Numbered from the stretch's first letter, positions 51,328-60,202 are shown. The stretch: 64,000 nucleotides of DNA from Bradyrhizobium sp. ARR65 (GCF_000472385.1 NZ_AWZU01000018.1:260-64259); one strand, 5' to 3'. The notes: generated by a model from the sequence alone, not told the origin. Numbers and translations are program-made.

Positions 51328-51849
51328 ATGCTGCAACGGCGCTCCGGTTACGAATACGAGGATTTGCTGGCCTGCGCCCGCGGCGAGATATTCGGCCCCG
51401 GCAACGCACAATTACCGCTGCCGCCAATGCTGATGTTCGACCGCATCACCGAGATCAGCGATACCGGCGGTGAGTTCGGCAAGGGCCTGGTGCGTGCCGA
51501 ACTCGACGTCAAGCCGGACCTCTGGTTCTTCGGCTGCCATTTCAAGAATGACCCCGTCATGCCCGGCTGCCTCGGTCTCGATGCGCTGTGGCAGATGGTC
51601 GGCTTCTATCTCGGTTGGATCGGCGGCGAGGGTCGCGGCCGCGCGCTGGGCTTGAGTGAATTGAAGTTCGGTGGCCAGGTGCTGCCGGACGCGCGGAAGG
51701 TTGTGTACAACGTCGACATCAAGCGCGTGATGCGCTCAAAGCTGGTGCTGGGGATCGCCGACGGGTGGCTTTCCGTGGACGGCCAGATTATCTATCGCGC
51801 CAAGGATTTGAAGGTCGGACTGTTCAAGCAAGGCACCGCGCCGGGTTGA
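51328..51849 (+). CDS. fabA: 3-hydroxydecanoyl-ACP dehydratase/isomerase FabA
   Basis: 173-residue enzyme that dehydrates 3-hydroxyacyl-ACP and isomerises the C10 product, opening the unsaturated branch of fatty-acid synthesis. The catalytic histidine is in WFFGCHFKNDPVMPGCLGLDALWQM and the aspartate in the GCLGLD part; LGLSELKFGGQVLPDARKVVY follows. ATG at 51328 follows AGGAGAGG; the frame opens at 51250. First gene of fabA-fabB-fabI. Confidence 0.95.
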   Translation: MLQRRSGYEYEDLLACARGEIFGPGNAQLPLPPMLMFDRITEISDTGGEFGKGLVRAELDVKPDLWFFGCHFKNDPVMPGCLGLDALWQMVGFYLGWIGGEGRGRALGLSELKFGGQVLPDARKVVYNVDIKRVMRSKLVLGIADGWLSVDGQIIYRAKDLKVGLFKQGTAPG

Positions 51850-51908
51850 ACGTTGAACCGGGAAACGTTGAACAAGGACTTAAGGGCATAACGGCAGGCG
51901 AGGCGAAC

Positions 51909-53132
51909 ATGAGGCGGGTTGTCATCACGGGGATGGGCATTGTCTCATCCATCGGAAACAACACCCAGGAAGTGCTTGCGAGCCTCTACGACGCGAAGTC
52001 GGGAATTACGCGGGCTGATAAGTATGCGGAACTTGGCTTCCGTTCGCAGGTGCAAGGTGCGCCGACGCTCGACCCTTCAGGCGTGATCGATCGCCGCGCC
52101 ATGCGATTTTTGGGCCAGGGCGCCGCTTGGAATCACATCGCGATGGAGCAGGCGATCCAGGACTCGGGCCTGGAGCCGACCGAAATCTCAAACGAGCGCA
52201 CCGGCATCATCATGGGTTCGGGCGGCCCCTCAGCACGCACCATCGTGGAGGCCGCCGACATCACTCGGAGCAAGGGACCGAAGAAGGTCGGGCCTTTTGC
52301 GGTGCCGAAGGCGATGTCGTCGACGGCGTCCGCGACGCTCGCCACTTGGTTCAAGATCAAGGGCGTCAACTACTCGATCTCTTCCGCTTGCGCGACCTCC
52401 AACCATTGCATCGGCAATGCGTACGAGACCATCCAGTGGGGCAAGCAGGACGTCATCTTCGCGGGCGGCTGCGAGGAGCTCGACTGGACCTTGTCCGTGC
52501 TGTTCGACGCGATGGGGGCGATGTCGTCGAAATACAACGATACGCCTGCCACGGCTTCGCGGCCCTACGACATCAACCGCGACGGCTTTGTGATCGCCGG
52601 CGGCGCCGGCGTCGTCGTGCTCGAGGAGCTCGAGCATGCGAAAGCGCGCGGCGCGCGCATCTATGCCGAGATCGTCGGCTACGGTGCCACGTCCGATGGC
52701 TATGACATGGTCGCGCCGTCGGGCGAGGGTGCCGAGCGCTGCATGAGACAGGCGCTCTCGACCGTGAAGACCAAGGTCGACTACATCAACCCCCACGCGA
52801 CCTCGACGCCGGCGGGCGATCCGCCGGAGATCGATGCGATCCGCAAAGTGTTCGGCACCGGCGAGAAGTCTCCGCCGATCTCCGCGACCAAGGCGCTCAC
52901 CGGGCATTCGCTGGGCGCCACCGGCGTGCAGGAGGCGATCTATTCGCTTCTGATGATGAACAACGGCTTCATCTGCGAAAGCGCCCACATCAGCGAACTC
53001 GATCCGGTCTTTGCCGACATGCCGATCGTGCGCAAGCGCATCGACAATGCCAAGCTCGGCACGGTGCTGTCGAACTCGTTCGGCTTCGGCGGCACCAACG
53101 CCACGCTGGTATTCAAGCGGCTGGATGCGTAA
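51909..53132 (+). CDS. fabB: 3-oxoacyl-ACP synthase I (FabB)
   Basis: 407-residue condensing enzyme that elongates acyl-ACP and, with FabA, makes cis-unsaturated chains. The Cys-His-His triad is intact: YSISSACATSNHCIG, INPHATSTPAGDPPEI and ALTGHSLGATGVQEAIYS. NAAFGFGGTNATLVF-type glycine loop (SFGFGGTNATLVF) ends the protein. The ATG at 51909 follows CGAGGCGAAC and the frame begins inside fabA. It directly follows fabA by 59 bases. Confidence 0.95.
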   Translation: MRRVVITGMGIVSSIGNNTQEVLASLYDAKSGITRADKYAELGFRSQVQGAPTLDPSGVIDRRAMRFLGQGAAWNHIAMEQAIQDSGLEPTEISNERTGIIMGSGGPSARTIVEAADITRSKGPKKVGPFAVPKAMSSTASATLATWFKIKGVNYSISSACATSNHCIGNAYETIQWGKQDVIFAGGCEELDWTLSVLFDAMGAMSSKYNDTPATASRPYDINRDGFVIAGGAGVVVLEELEHAKARGARIYAEIVGYGATSDGYDMVAPSGEGAERCMRQALSTVKTKVDYINPHATSTPAGDPPEIDAIRKVFGTGEKSPPISATKALTGHSLGATGVQEAIYSLLMMNNGFICESAHISELDPVFADMPIVRKRIDNAKLGTVLSNSFGFGGTNATLVFKRLDA

Positions 53133-53138
53133 GGTTTC

Positions 53139-53300
53139 GTCATGCCCCGCAGGTCGGCTTTTGCCGACTTGCGCACTGGTTGTGCCGATCTCGGGTAAAC
53201 CCGAGATCGGATGCAGGCGGGCATCCAGTACGCCGCGGCTTCTCGATTGATTCATTGACGCCTCTGGAATACTGGATCACCCGCATACGCGGGTGATGAC
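53139..53300. repeat. Dispersed repeat, copy A (fabB-fabI gap)
   Basis: Begins GTCATGCCCCGC and ends GGGTGATGAC. Contains an inner palindrome CCGATCTCGGGTAAACCCGAGATCGG and the blocks GGCATCCAGTACGCCGCGGC and GGAATACTGGATCA that recur in copies B and C. It fills nearly the whole gap, so fabI must use a promoter inside or be read through it. Confidence 0.85.
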
Positions 53301-53324
53301 AGGGGAACATGGAGCGGGCGTAGT

Positions 53325-54125
53325 ATGCAGGAGCTGATGAAGGGCAAGCGCGGTCTGATCATGGGCATCGCCAATGATCATTCGATCGCTTGGGGCATTG
53401 CCAAGACGCTCGCGGGCGCCGGCGCGGAGCTCGCCTTCACCTATCAGGGCGAGGCGTTGGGCAAGCGGGTCCGCCCGCTGGCGGAGTCGCTCAACGTCGA
53501 TCTTGTCCTGCCCTGCGAGGTCGAAAGCCTCGAGAGTGTCGATTCGGTTTTCCAATCCTTGCGCGACAAATGGGGTGGCCTCGATTTTCTGGTGCATGCC
53601 ATCGCCTTCTCCGACAAGAACGAGCTGAAGGGCCGCTACGCCGATACCACGCGCGAGAATTTCTCGCGCACCATGCTGATCTCCTGCTTTTCCTTCACCG
53701 AGCTCGCCAAGCGTGCCGCAGACCTGATGCCGCCTTCTGGCGGCGCGATGATCACCTTGACGTTCGGCGGCTCGATGCGCGTGATGCCGAATTATAACGT
53801 GATGGGCGTGGCGAAAGCGGCGCTGGAAGCGTCGGTCCGCTATCTCGCCGCCGATTTCGGCGCGCGCGGCATCCGCGTCAATGCGATCTCCGCCGGTCCC
53901 GTGCGCACGCTCGCAGGTTCCGGCATTGGCGACGCGCGTACCATGTTCGCCTTCCAGCAAAAGCACTCGCCGCTCGGTCGCGGCGTCTCGCTCGACGAGC
54001 TTGGCGGCTCGGCGCTGTATCTGCTCTCGGAGCTATCCGGTGGCGTGACCGGCGAGATCCATTATGTCGATTCCGGTTACAACGTGATCTCGATGCCGCG
54101 CCCCGAGGATTTGAAGACGCAGTAA
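53325..54125 (+). CDS. fabI: Enoyl-ACP reductase FabI
   Basis: 266-residue short-chain reductase that reduces trans-2-enoyl-ACP with NADH. The atypical nucleotide loop GLIMGIANDHSIAWGIAKTL is at about 11-30, the HAIAFSDKNELKGRY loop follows, and the catalytic pair is in PNYNVMGVAKAALEASVRYLA (Tyr-x6-Lys). RVNAISAGPVRTLA continues the FabI pattern. The ATG at 53325 follows GGAGCGGGCGTAGT; an ATG at 53337 could also start. Completes the fab cluster. Confidence 0.95.
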   Translation: MQELMKGKRGLIMGIANDHSIAWGIAKTLAGAGAELAFTYQGEALGKRVRPLAESLNVDLVLPCEVESLESVDSVFQSLRDKWGGLDFLVHAIAFSDKNELKGRYADTTRENFSRTMLISCFSFTELAKRAADLMPPSGGAMITLTFGGSMRVMPNYNVMGVAKAALEASVRYLAADFGARGIRVNAISAGPVRTLAGSGIGDARTMFAFQQKHSPLGRGVSLDELGGSALYLLSELSGGVTGEIHYVDSGYNVISMPRPEDLKTQ

Positions 54126-54185
54126 GGAGCGTTGTAGGGTGGGCAAAGCGCACTTGTTCGCCGTAGCTCGTGCCCACCGAAGCTC

Positions 54186-54283
54186 GTCATGCCCCGCGAA
54201 TGCGGGGCATCCAAGTACGCCGCGGCTCTTCGAAATAGCTCGAGCGTCCCTGGAATACTGGATCATCTGCCTTCGGGGATGAC
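54186..54283. repeat. Dispersed repeat, copy B (fabI-GST gap)
   Basis: Begins GTCATGCCCCGCGAATGCGG and ends CTTCGGGGATGAC, with shared blocks GCATCCAAGTACGCCGCGGCT and GGAATACTGGATCATCTGCC. It lies between convergent fabI and GST genes. Confidence 0.85.
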
Positions 54284-54315
54284 GGCAGTTGTGCGTGGGC
54301 GCGAGCCAACCCGCA

Positions 54316-54912
54316 CTATCCCGCCGCGATCTTCTCGGCGCGTTGGAACGCCGGGCGCGCGACGCAGCGTGCGAGATAGGCGTCGAATGACGGGCGCGAG
54401 GGCACCATCTTGAACAGCCGCACGGAAAAATTCAGCGCCGAGCCTATCACGATATCGGCAGCGGAAAAATTCTCGCCGAGAATCCACGGGCCTTTCTCGA
54501 GCGCGGCGTCGACCACATCGAATACGCGTTGTGCATCGCCCCATCCGGCCGCAACCGGGTTCATCTCGAGCTTGGTTGCGATCTGCACCATCGCGGGCTC
54601 GATGCAGCCGGGCGCGAAGAACAGCCATTGCAGATATTTGCCGCGCAAGGGGTCACCGAGCGGCGGCGCCAGCCTGGTGTCGGGATAGCGTTCGGCCACA
54701 TAGGCGCAGATCGCAGCCGACTCCGCGACGGTGGCGTCGCCGTCTTTCAATGCCGGTACCTTGCCCATCGGATTGATCGCGAGATATTCGACCCTTTTCT
54801 GCGCGCCGGTGGAAATGTCCGTCAGCACGCGCTCGTAAGGCTTCCCGGTTTCCTCCATCAGCCAGAGCGCCGTGAACGAGCGCGAGCGCGGCGACCAGTA
54901 GAGCTGCATCAT
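54316..54912 (-). CDS. Glutathione S-transferase family protein
   Basis: 198 residues with an N-terminal thioredoxin fold (MMQLYWSPRSRSFTALWLMEE, probably with an active-site serine/arginine) and a helical C-terminal domain (KYLQWLFFAPGCIEPAMVQIA and GENFSAADIVIGSALNF with the N-capping box). The YLAINPMGKVPALKDGDATVAESAAICAYVAERYP block binds glutathione. It overlaps the upstream acetyltransferase gene by ATGA. Detoxification substrate unknown. Confidence 0.9.
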   Translation of the reverse strand: MMQLYWSPRSRSFTALWLMEETGKPYERVLTDISTGAQKRVEYLAINPMGKVPALKDGDATVAESAAICAYVAERYPDTRLAPPLGDPLRGKYLQWLFFAPGCIEPAMVQIATKLEMNPVAAGWGDAQRVFDVVDAALEKGPWILGENFSAADIVIGSALNFSVRLFKMVPSRPSFDAYLARCVARPAFQRAEKIAAG

Positions 54913-55373
54913 GTTGCATTTCCCTCCCTTTTCCAGCGATAGTGCTTCATCATAAACCCCGTCATCGGCTCAACAGCTTCCATTTCGAAGACAAATCCCT
55001 CGCGCTCATACCAGCGCCAGGCTTTTTCGTTTTCGCGCACGCAGCGCAGACAAATCTCGTCCGGCAATTGCGTTCGCGTGAAGGCGAGCAGTTGCCGCCC
55101 CAGGGAGCGCCGCTGATAGGCCGGCGCCACCATGAGCTGGTCGAGATAAAGCTTCGGCAGATGCAGCGCCAGCATGGCCGCGAGCGCGCCGTCGTCATCG
55201 GCGACGAACAGGCTCCAGCCGTTTTCGATCTCCTTGGGAACGCGTGCGCGCAAATTCGCGAGCAGAAAACCGCTTGCCTCGGCAAGCCCGGTGGAAACCC
55301 AGCTCTCCATCCAGACGCGGGCCACTTCGTCATACTCATCGGATCGCGCGGGGCGAATGACGGGCGTTGTCAT
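54909..55373 (-). CDS. GNAT family N-acetyltransferase
   Basis: 154 residues with the GNAT core: ARSDEYDEVARVWMESW, GALAAMLALHLPKLYLDQLMVAPAYQRRSLGRQLLAFTR with the CoA pyrophosphate loop, then RENEKAWRWYEREGFVFE. The ATG at 55373 (MTTPVIRPARSDE) is preferred over one at 55391. It overlaps the GST gene by four bases, so the two are probably co-expressed. Substrate unknown. Confidence 0.88.
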   Translation of the reverse strand: MTTPVIRPARSDEYDEVARVWMESWVSTGLAEASGFLLANLRARVPKEIENGWSLFVADDDGALAAMLALHLPKLYLDQLMVAPAYQRRSLGRQLLAFTRTQLPDEICLRCVRENEKAWRWYEREGFVFEMEAVEPMTGFMMKHYRWKREGNAT

Positions 55374-55423
55374 GGATGAAGCATAGCTCACGCCGAAACA
55401 CCTGTCCCGATTTCGCTCTGTTC

Positions 55424-55526
55424 GTCATCCCCCCGCGCATGCGGGAGATCCAGGACGCCGCGACCTATCCGTATGCGATTGCAGTCTTTGGGATACTGGA
55501 TCGTCCGCCTTCGCGGACGATCCAGT
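55424..55526. repeat. Dispersed repeat, copy C (before pnp terminator)
   Basis: Begins GTCATCCCCCCGCGCATGCG, with GATCCAGGACGCCGCGAC and GGATACTGGATCGTCCGCCTTCGCGGACGATCC, matching copies A and B. The last part is a perfect hairpin. It lies between the acetyltransferase start and the pnp terminator. Confidence 0.8.
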
Positions 55527-55542
55527 ACGTAAAGAGGCCAAG

Positions 55543-55580
55543 ATAAAAAATAAAAAGGGCGACCGTTCGGCCGCCCTTTG
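55543..55580 (-). terminator. Rho-independent terminator after pnp
   Basis: On the minus strand AAAGGGCGGCC and GGTCGCCCTTT pair around GAAC and are followed by a T-rich run of about 13 bases (TTTATTTTTTATC). It begins about 25 bases after the pnp stop and ends the rpsO-pnp message. Confidence 0.93.
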
Positions 55581-55603
55581 GTTTTGCTATGTGACGAAAA
55601 GCC

Positions 55604-57781
55604 TTACTCGCCGGCGGCTTCGCGCGGCGGTGCGGCCTCGGCCTTTTGCTTGGCCTCTTCGGCCTTCTGCTTGGCTTCCAGATCCTCGCCGGTGGTCTGG
55701 TCGACCGCCTTCATCGACAGCCTGGTCTTGCCGCGATCATCGAAGCCGAGCAGCTTGACCTTGACCTTGTCGCCTTCCTTGACGACGTCGGTGGTCTTCT
55801 GCACGCGCTTGTCCGCGAGCTGGCTGATGTGAACGAGGCCGTCCTTGGAACCGAAGAAGTTCACGAACGCGCCGAACTCCATCACCTTGACGACCGTGCC
55901 GTCGTAGATCTGGCCGACCTCGGGCTCCGAAGTGATCGACTTGATCCACTTGATCGCGGCCTTCATCGCCTCGCCGTCGTTGGAAGCAACCTTCACGGTG
56001 CCGTCGTCCTCGATGTTGATCTTGGCGCCGGTCTTTTCCACGATTTCGCGGATCACCTTGCCGCCGGTCCCGATCACCTCGCGGATCTTGTCGGTCGGGA
56101 TCTTGAAGGTCTCGATGCGCGGCGCGTATTCGCCGAGCTCGGCACGCGCGGCGGTGAGTGCCTTGGCCATTTCGCCGAGAATGTGCATGCGGCCCTCGCG
56201 GGCCTGGCCGAGCGCCACCCGCATGATCTCCTCGGTGATGCCCTCGATCTTGATGTCCATCTGCAGCGAGGTGACGCCAGTCTCGGTGCCTGCGACCTTG
56301 AAGTCCATGTCGCCGAGATGATCCTCGTCGCCGAGAATGTCCGATAGCACGGCGTAGCGGCTGTCCTCGAGGATCAGGCCCATCGCGATACCCGCGGTCG
56401 GCCGCTTCAACGGCACGCCGGCATCCATCAGCGCCAGCGACGAGCCGCAGACGGTCGCCATCGACGAGGAGCCGTTGGACTCGGTGATTTCCGAGACCAC
56501 ACGCACCGTGTAGGGAAACTCGTGATGCGGCGGCAGCACGGGATGAATCGCGCGCCAGGCAAGTTTGCCGTGGCCGATCTCGCGCCGCTTGGTGCCGCCG
56601 AGGCGCCCGGTCTCGCCGACCGAGAAGGGCGGGAAATTGTAGTGCAGCAGGAACGTTTCCTTGTACGTTCCCGACAGCGCGTCGACGAACTGCTCATCCT
56701 CGGCGGTGCCGAGCGTGGTCACCACCAGCGCCTGCGTCTCGCCACGGGTGAACAGCGCCGAGCCGTGGGCGCGCGGCAGCACGCCGACCTCGCAGGTGAT
56801 GTTGCGCACGGTCTTGACGTCGCGGCCATCGATGCGGCGGCCGGTGTCGAGAATATTCCAGCGCACGATTTTGGCTTCGAGATTCTTGAAGACGTCGGCG
56901 ACCCGCAGCTTGTCGTATTTCGGCTCCTGCCCTTCCGGGAAGAAGTGCGCCATCACCTTGTCCTTGGCGGCGGCAACGGCGGCGTAGCGTTCCTGCTTGA
57001 TGGCGATCGCATAGGCCTGGCGCAGGTCCTGCTCGATCACACCGAGCATTTCTTTCTCCAGCGCGCTGTCGTCGAGGGGCTGGACCTCGCGCGGCTCCTT
57101 GGCGGCCTTCTCCGCAAGATCGATGATCGCATTGATCACCGGCTGGAAGTGGCGGTGGCCGAACATGACCGCGCCGAGCATGATGTCCTCGTTGAGCTCC
57201 TTCGCTTCCGATTCCACCATGAGTACGGCATCGGTGGTGCCGGCGACGACGAGATCGAGCTGGGTATCGGCCATTTCGTCGAGCGTCGGGTTCAGCACGT
57301 ATTCGTCGTTGACGAAGCCGACGCGCGCCGCGCCGATCGGGCCCTTGAACGGCACGCCCGACAGCGTCAGCGCGGCGGAGGCCGCAACCATCGCCACCAC
57401 GTCGGGATCGTTTTCCATGTCATGCGAGAGCGTAGTGACGATCACCTGGGTCTCGTTGCGCCAGCCATCGACGAACAGCGGGCGGATCGGACGATCGATC
57501 AAGCGGGAAACCAGCGTTTCCTTCTCGGTCGGCCGTCCCTCGCGCTTGAAATAGCCGCCAGGAATGCGCCCCGCAGCATAGGCCTTCTCCTGATAGTCGA
57601 CGGTCAGGGGAAGGAAATCGACGCCCTCGCGCGGCGCCTTGGCGGCGACAACGGTGGCGAGCACCACGGTCTCGCCATAGCTCGCGACGACGGCACCGTC
57701 GGCCTGCCGGGCGATCTTTCCGGTTTCAAGCTTGAGGGGACGTCCTCCCCAGTCGATTTCGACGGAATGAATATTGAACAT
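55604..57781 (-). CDS. pnp: Polyribonucleotide nucleotidyltransferase (PNPase)
   Basis: 725-residue phosphorolytic 3'-5' exoribonuclease, a trimeric partner of the degradosome. Two RNase PH domains (from VEIDWGGRPLKLETGKIARQADG and from RNITCEVGVLPRAHGSALFTRGETQALVVTTLG) flank a helical domain; KH (IPTDKIREVIGTGGKVIREIVEKTGAKINIEDDG) and S1 (GQIYDGTVVKVMEFGAFVNFFGSKDGLVHISQLADKRV) domains end it. The catalytic GILGDEDHLGDMDFKVAGT block is intact. It follows rpsO after a long 488-base gap. Confidence 0.97.
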   Translation of the reverse strand: MFNIHSVEIDWGGRPLKLETGKIARQADGAVVASYGETVVLATVVAAKAPREGVDFLPLTVDYQEKAYAAGRIPGGYFKREGRPTEKETLVSRLIDRPIRPLFVDGWRNETQVIVTTLSHDMENDPDVVAMVAASAALTLSGVPFKGPIGAARVGFVNDEYVLNPTLDEMADTQLDLVVAGTTDAVLMVESEAKELNEDIMLGAVMFGHRHFQPVINAIIDLAEKAAKEPREVQPLDDSALEKEMLGVIEQDLRQAYAIAIKQERYAAVAAAKDKVMAHFFPEGQEPKYDKLRVADVFKNLEAKIVRWNILDTGRRIDGRDVKTVRNITCEVGVLPRAHGSALFTRGETQALVVTTLGTAEDEQFVDALSGTYKETFLLHYNFPPFSVGETGRLGGTKRREIGHGKLAWRAIHPVLPPHHEFPYTVRVVSEITESNGSSSMATVCGSSLALMDAGVPLKRPTAGIAMGLILEDSRYAVLSDILGDEDHLGDMDFKVAGTETGVTSLQMDIKIEGITEEIMRVALGQAREGRMHILGEMAKALTAARAELGEYAPRIETFKIPTDKIREVIGTGGKVIREIVEKTGAKINIEDDGTVKVASNDGEAMKAAIKWIKSITSEPEVGQIYDGTVVKVMEFGAFVNFFGSKDGLVHISQLADKRVQKTTDVVKEGDKVKVKLLGFDDRGKTRLSMKAVDQTTGEDLEAKQKAEEAKQKAEAAPPREAAGE

Positions 57782-58032
57782 AGAGGTCTTCTTTCATCGG
57801 TTTACGAAAGAACGGCCGCCCCAAAACACAAAAACCATGCGCAAGATGGCGGGACGCTGACGGAGAAAGGCCAGCGTCCGGCGATCCTGCCATGGTTGTC
57901 ATCTTTCGGATGGCGTCCATCCTTTCGGCTTCTCACGGGCACCTTGCCCGTTACGTCCAGCCGCCGAATTGCTGCTGGCCGCACCTCGAGCGCAACGGCT
58001 TCATCAAAACGCCATTCCGCTCGTCTTCTTCG

Positions 58033-58176
58033 GAGCATGCTCTTCCTGGAAAACCGGCAGCCACCTTGCTACGCGGCCTCCCGGTCCTTATCATGCTCAT
58101 CACGTGAGAATGATCCCTTTGGAAAATCGTGACCACCCCGACCAAGTACGGGGTTGGCCTTTCCGGATCATGCTCC
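58033..58176. repeat. Palindrome-rich element in the rpsO-pnp gap
   Basis: The words GAGCATGCTC, ATCATGCTC and GGATCATGCTCC with GGAAAA/TTTCC inner pairs repeat the pattern of the element at 40134-40182, in a rearranged double copy. The 488-base gap (57782-58269) between rpsO and pnp holds no gene; hairpins in this gap are where RNase III acts in E. coli to control pnp, which may be true here too. Confidence 0.65.
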
Positions 58177-58269
58177 TGCGTACGATGATTCTTCCGAACG
58201 CCACGCGTGGCTCCCGAAAAATCATGCAAAAACGCGCGCAATCCTGCGCGCGTGCACTTCCAAACAAGC

Positions 58270-58539
58270 TCAACGACGAATGTTGTGCTTTTCAAGCAGC
58301 GCCTTGTAACGCGCCTCGTCGGTCTTCCTTAAGTAGTCGAGCAGCGAGCGGCGCGTGGAGACGAGCTTCAATAGGCCCCGGCGCGAATGATTGTCCTTCA
58401 CGTGGGTCTTGAAATGTTCGGTCAGGTTGTTGATGCGCTCCGACAGGATCGCGACCTGGACCTCCGGCGAGCCTGTGTCGCCGGACTTGGTGGCACTTGC
58501 CTTGATGACTTCCGCTTTGCGTTCGGCGGTAATCGACAT
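58270..58539 (-). CDS. rpsO: 30S ribosomal protein S15
   Basis: 89 residues, the usual length. Binds 16S rRNA early in 30S assembly. The signature INNLTEHFKTHVKDNHSRRGLLKLVSTRRSLLDYLRK is complete. ATG at 58539 directly follows the truB stop (58542-58544), with AAAGAG for a ribosome site inside the truB end, so translation is probably coupled. Confidence 0.97.
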   Translation of the reverse strand: MSITAERKAEVIKASATKSGDTGSPEVQVAILSERINNLTEHFKTHVKDNHSRRGLLKLVSTRRSLLDYLRKTDEARYKALLEKHNIRR

Positions 58540-58541
58540 CG

Positions 58542-59648
58542 TCAAACTCTTTCGTTGCGACCGGAGCTGGCAGTCAGCCCGGTCAGGTTGAACACGCGCT
58601 TGGGGATGATTTCGCCATTGCCGACTTCGGCAAGCGCGAGAAGCCGGCCTGCCACCGTGACATAGACTGTGCCGCTACAACTGGGCGCATCCCGTCCGCG
58701 CAACAAAACGGCCTGGCCCCTGTGGAGCCTTGCCGCATCAGCCCGAGTGACGGCCAGTGCCGGGATGTCGTCCAGCGCGGTCTCAACGGGCAAAAGCGCG
58801 TCGGCGAGGCTTCCCTCGCCCGACGCGGCTCTATTGCATAAAGCCTCCAACTGTTCCAGCGGAATCATGTCGTTTTCGCCGAAAGGTCCGACCACGGTCC
58901 GCCGCAGGGCCGAGATATGGCCGAAACAGCCTAGAATCCGGCCGATATCGCGGGCCAGCGCCCGTACATAGGTTCCTTTGCCGCATTCGGCCTCGAACAG
59001 GGAATGGTCGCGATCGGGCTGGCCAAGGAGGGTTAATTGGTGAATCTCGACCGGCCGGGGCGCCAGCTCCACGACCTCGCCGTCGCGCGCAAGATCGTAG
59101 GCCCGCTCGCCTTGGACCTTGATCGCGGAATAGCGCGGCGGGATCTGTTCGATCAGGCCGGTGAATTGCGGCAGCAGCGCTTCAATGGCCTCCGGCGCCG
59201 GCCTGATATCGCTGGTCTTGACGACCTGGCCCTCGGTGTCGTCGGTGTCGCGTTCCTCGCCCCAGCGCACGGTGAAGCGATAGCGTTTGCGGCCGTCCAT
59301 CACGAAAGGCACGGTCTTGGTCGCCTCACCGAGGGCGATCGGCAGGCCGCCTGAGGCCAGCGGATCGAGCGTGCCGGCATGACCTGCGCGCTTGGCCTGG
59401 AACAGGCGCTTCACCACCGCAACGGCCTGCGTCGACGTCATGCCGATCGGCTTGTCGAGCACGACCCAGCCATGGATGTCGCGCTTGTCGCGGCGCGGTT
59501 GGTTGTTCTGCTGCTGCTTCTTCGCGCGCGGATCATTGTGGCCGCGCGGCTCGGTGCTGCGCAGCTCGGCGAAAATATCTTTTTCATCGTGGCGCGAATC
59601 GGCCTCCATTTGGGAGCCGATTGCGCCCTTGGCGGGGGTCACGCTCAT
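58542..59648 (-). CDS. truB: tRNA pseudouridine(55) synthase TruB
   Basis: 368 residues. Makes pseudouridine 55 in the T-loop of tRNAs. The catalytic aspartate is in GHAGTLDPLASGGLPIALGEATK; IPPRYSAIKVQGERAYDLARDG and GTYVRALARDIGRIL are further motifs. An N-terminal charged extension (about 60 residues, with KKQQQNN) is longer than in E. coli TruB. Start overlaps the rbfA stop (ATGA). Confidence 0.95.
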   Translation of the reverse strand: MSVTPAKGAIGSQMEADSRHDEKDIFAELRSTEPRGHNDPRAKKQQQNNQPRRDKRDIHGWVVLDKPIGMTSTQAVAVVKRLFQAKRAGHAGTLDPLASGGLPIALGEATKTVPFVMDGRKRYRFTVRWGEERDTDDTEGQVVKTSDIRPAPEAIEALLPQFTGLIEQIPPRYSAIKVQGERAYDLARDGEVVELAPRPVEIHQLTLLGQPDRDHSLFEAECGKGTYVRALARDIGRILGCFGHISALRRTVVGPFGENDMIPLEQLEALCNRAASGEGSLADALLPVETALDDIPALAVTRADAARLHRGQAVLLRGRDAPSCSGTVYVTVAGRLLALAEVGNGEIIPKRVFNLTGLTASSGRNERV

Positions 59649-60064
59649 TGATCTTTGTCCGAATCGGGTGCGAGGTCTCTTTGCACCGCAGGCGTTCTCA
59701 ATAATTTCTCGATCCGTTCCGCCTCGTCGAATCGATCGTCGACGCGAAAGCGGATATCGGGAGCAAATTTTAAGTTAACGCGCCGAGCGACTTCGCCGCG
59801 TAGGAATTTCTTGTTGCGATCGAGCGCCGCGAGCACAATGTCCGTGTCGCGTCCGCCGAGTGGCATGACATAAATGGTTGCAAGCTTCAGGTCCGGCGAC
59901 ATCCGGACCTCAGGCACCGTAATGATATGGCCCTCAAGGTCCGGATCGTGCGCGTGACCCTGCTGAAGAATATCGGCAACAGCGTGGCGCACGGCTTCGC
60001 CGACTCGCAGTTGGCGCTGCGAAGCACCGGACGTCGAGCTTCGCTTCTGGTGAGGACGGGGCAT
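59645..60064 (-). CDS. rbfA: 30S ribosome-binding factor RbfA
   Basis: 139-residue KH-like factor for late 30S maturation and cold growth. The VGEAVRHAVADILQQG start, VRMSPDLKLATIYVMPLGG and LNLKFAPDIRFRVDDRFDEAERIEKLL-type core (NLKFAPDIRFRVDD) are present. It follows infB after a gap holding a dispersed repeat and overlaps truB by four bases. Confidence 0.95.
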   Translation of the reverse strand: MPRPHQKRSSTSGASQRQLRVGEAVRHAVADILQQGHAHDPDLEGHIITVPEVRMSPDLKLATIYVMPLGGRDTDIVLAALDRNKKFLRGEVARRVNLKFAPDIRFRVDDRFDEAERIEKLLRTPAVQRDLAPDSDKDQ

Positions 60065-60078
60065 AGAAAATTGACCTT

Positions 60079-60168
60079 GTCATGCCCGGGCTTGACCCGG
60101 GCATCCATCAAATCATTTCAAGGGTCCGCCTGCGGCGGATGGATTGCCGGGTCAAGCCTGGCAATGAC
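60079..60168. repeat. Dispersed repeat in the infB-rbfA gap
   Basis: Starts GTCATGCCCGGGCTTGACCC and ends GGGTCAAGCCTGGCAATGAC, an imperfect inverted repeat with an inner GTCCGCCTGCGGCGGAT hairpin. It is inserted within the nusA-infB-rbfA-truB operon and fills two thirds of the 138-base gap. Confidence 0.85.
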
Positions 60169-60202
60169 GAACGAGACCTTAAGCGCTTCGTAAGGCTTGG
60201 AC

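Noticed and set aside
56522..58132. A 536-codon plus-strand frame opposite pnp and its upstream gap
   Set aside because: Shadow of pnp, with no family motif and no ribosome site.
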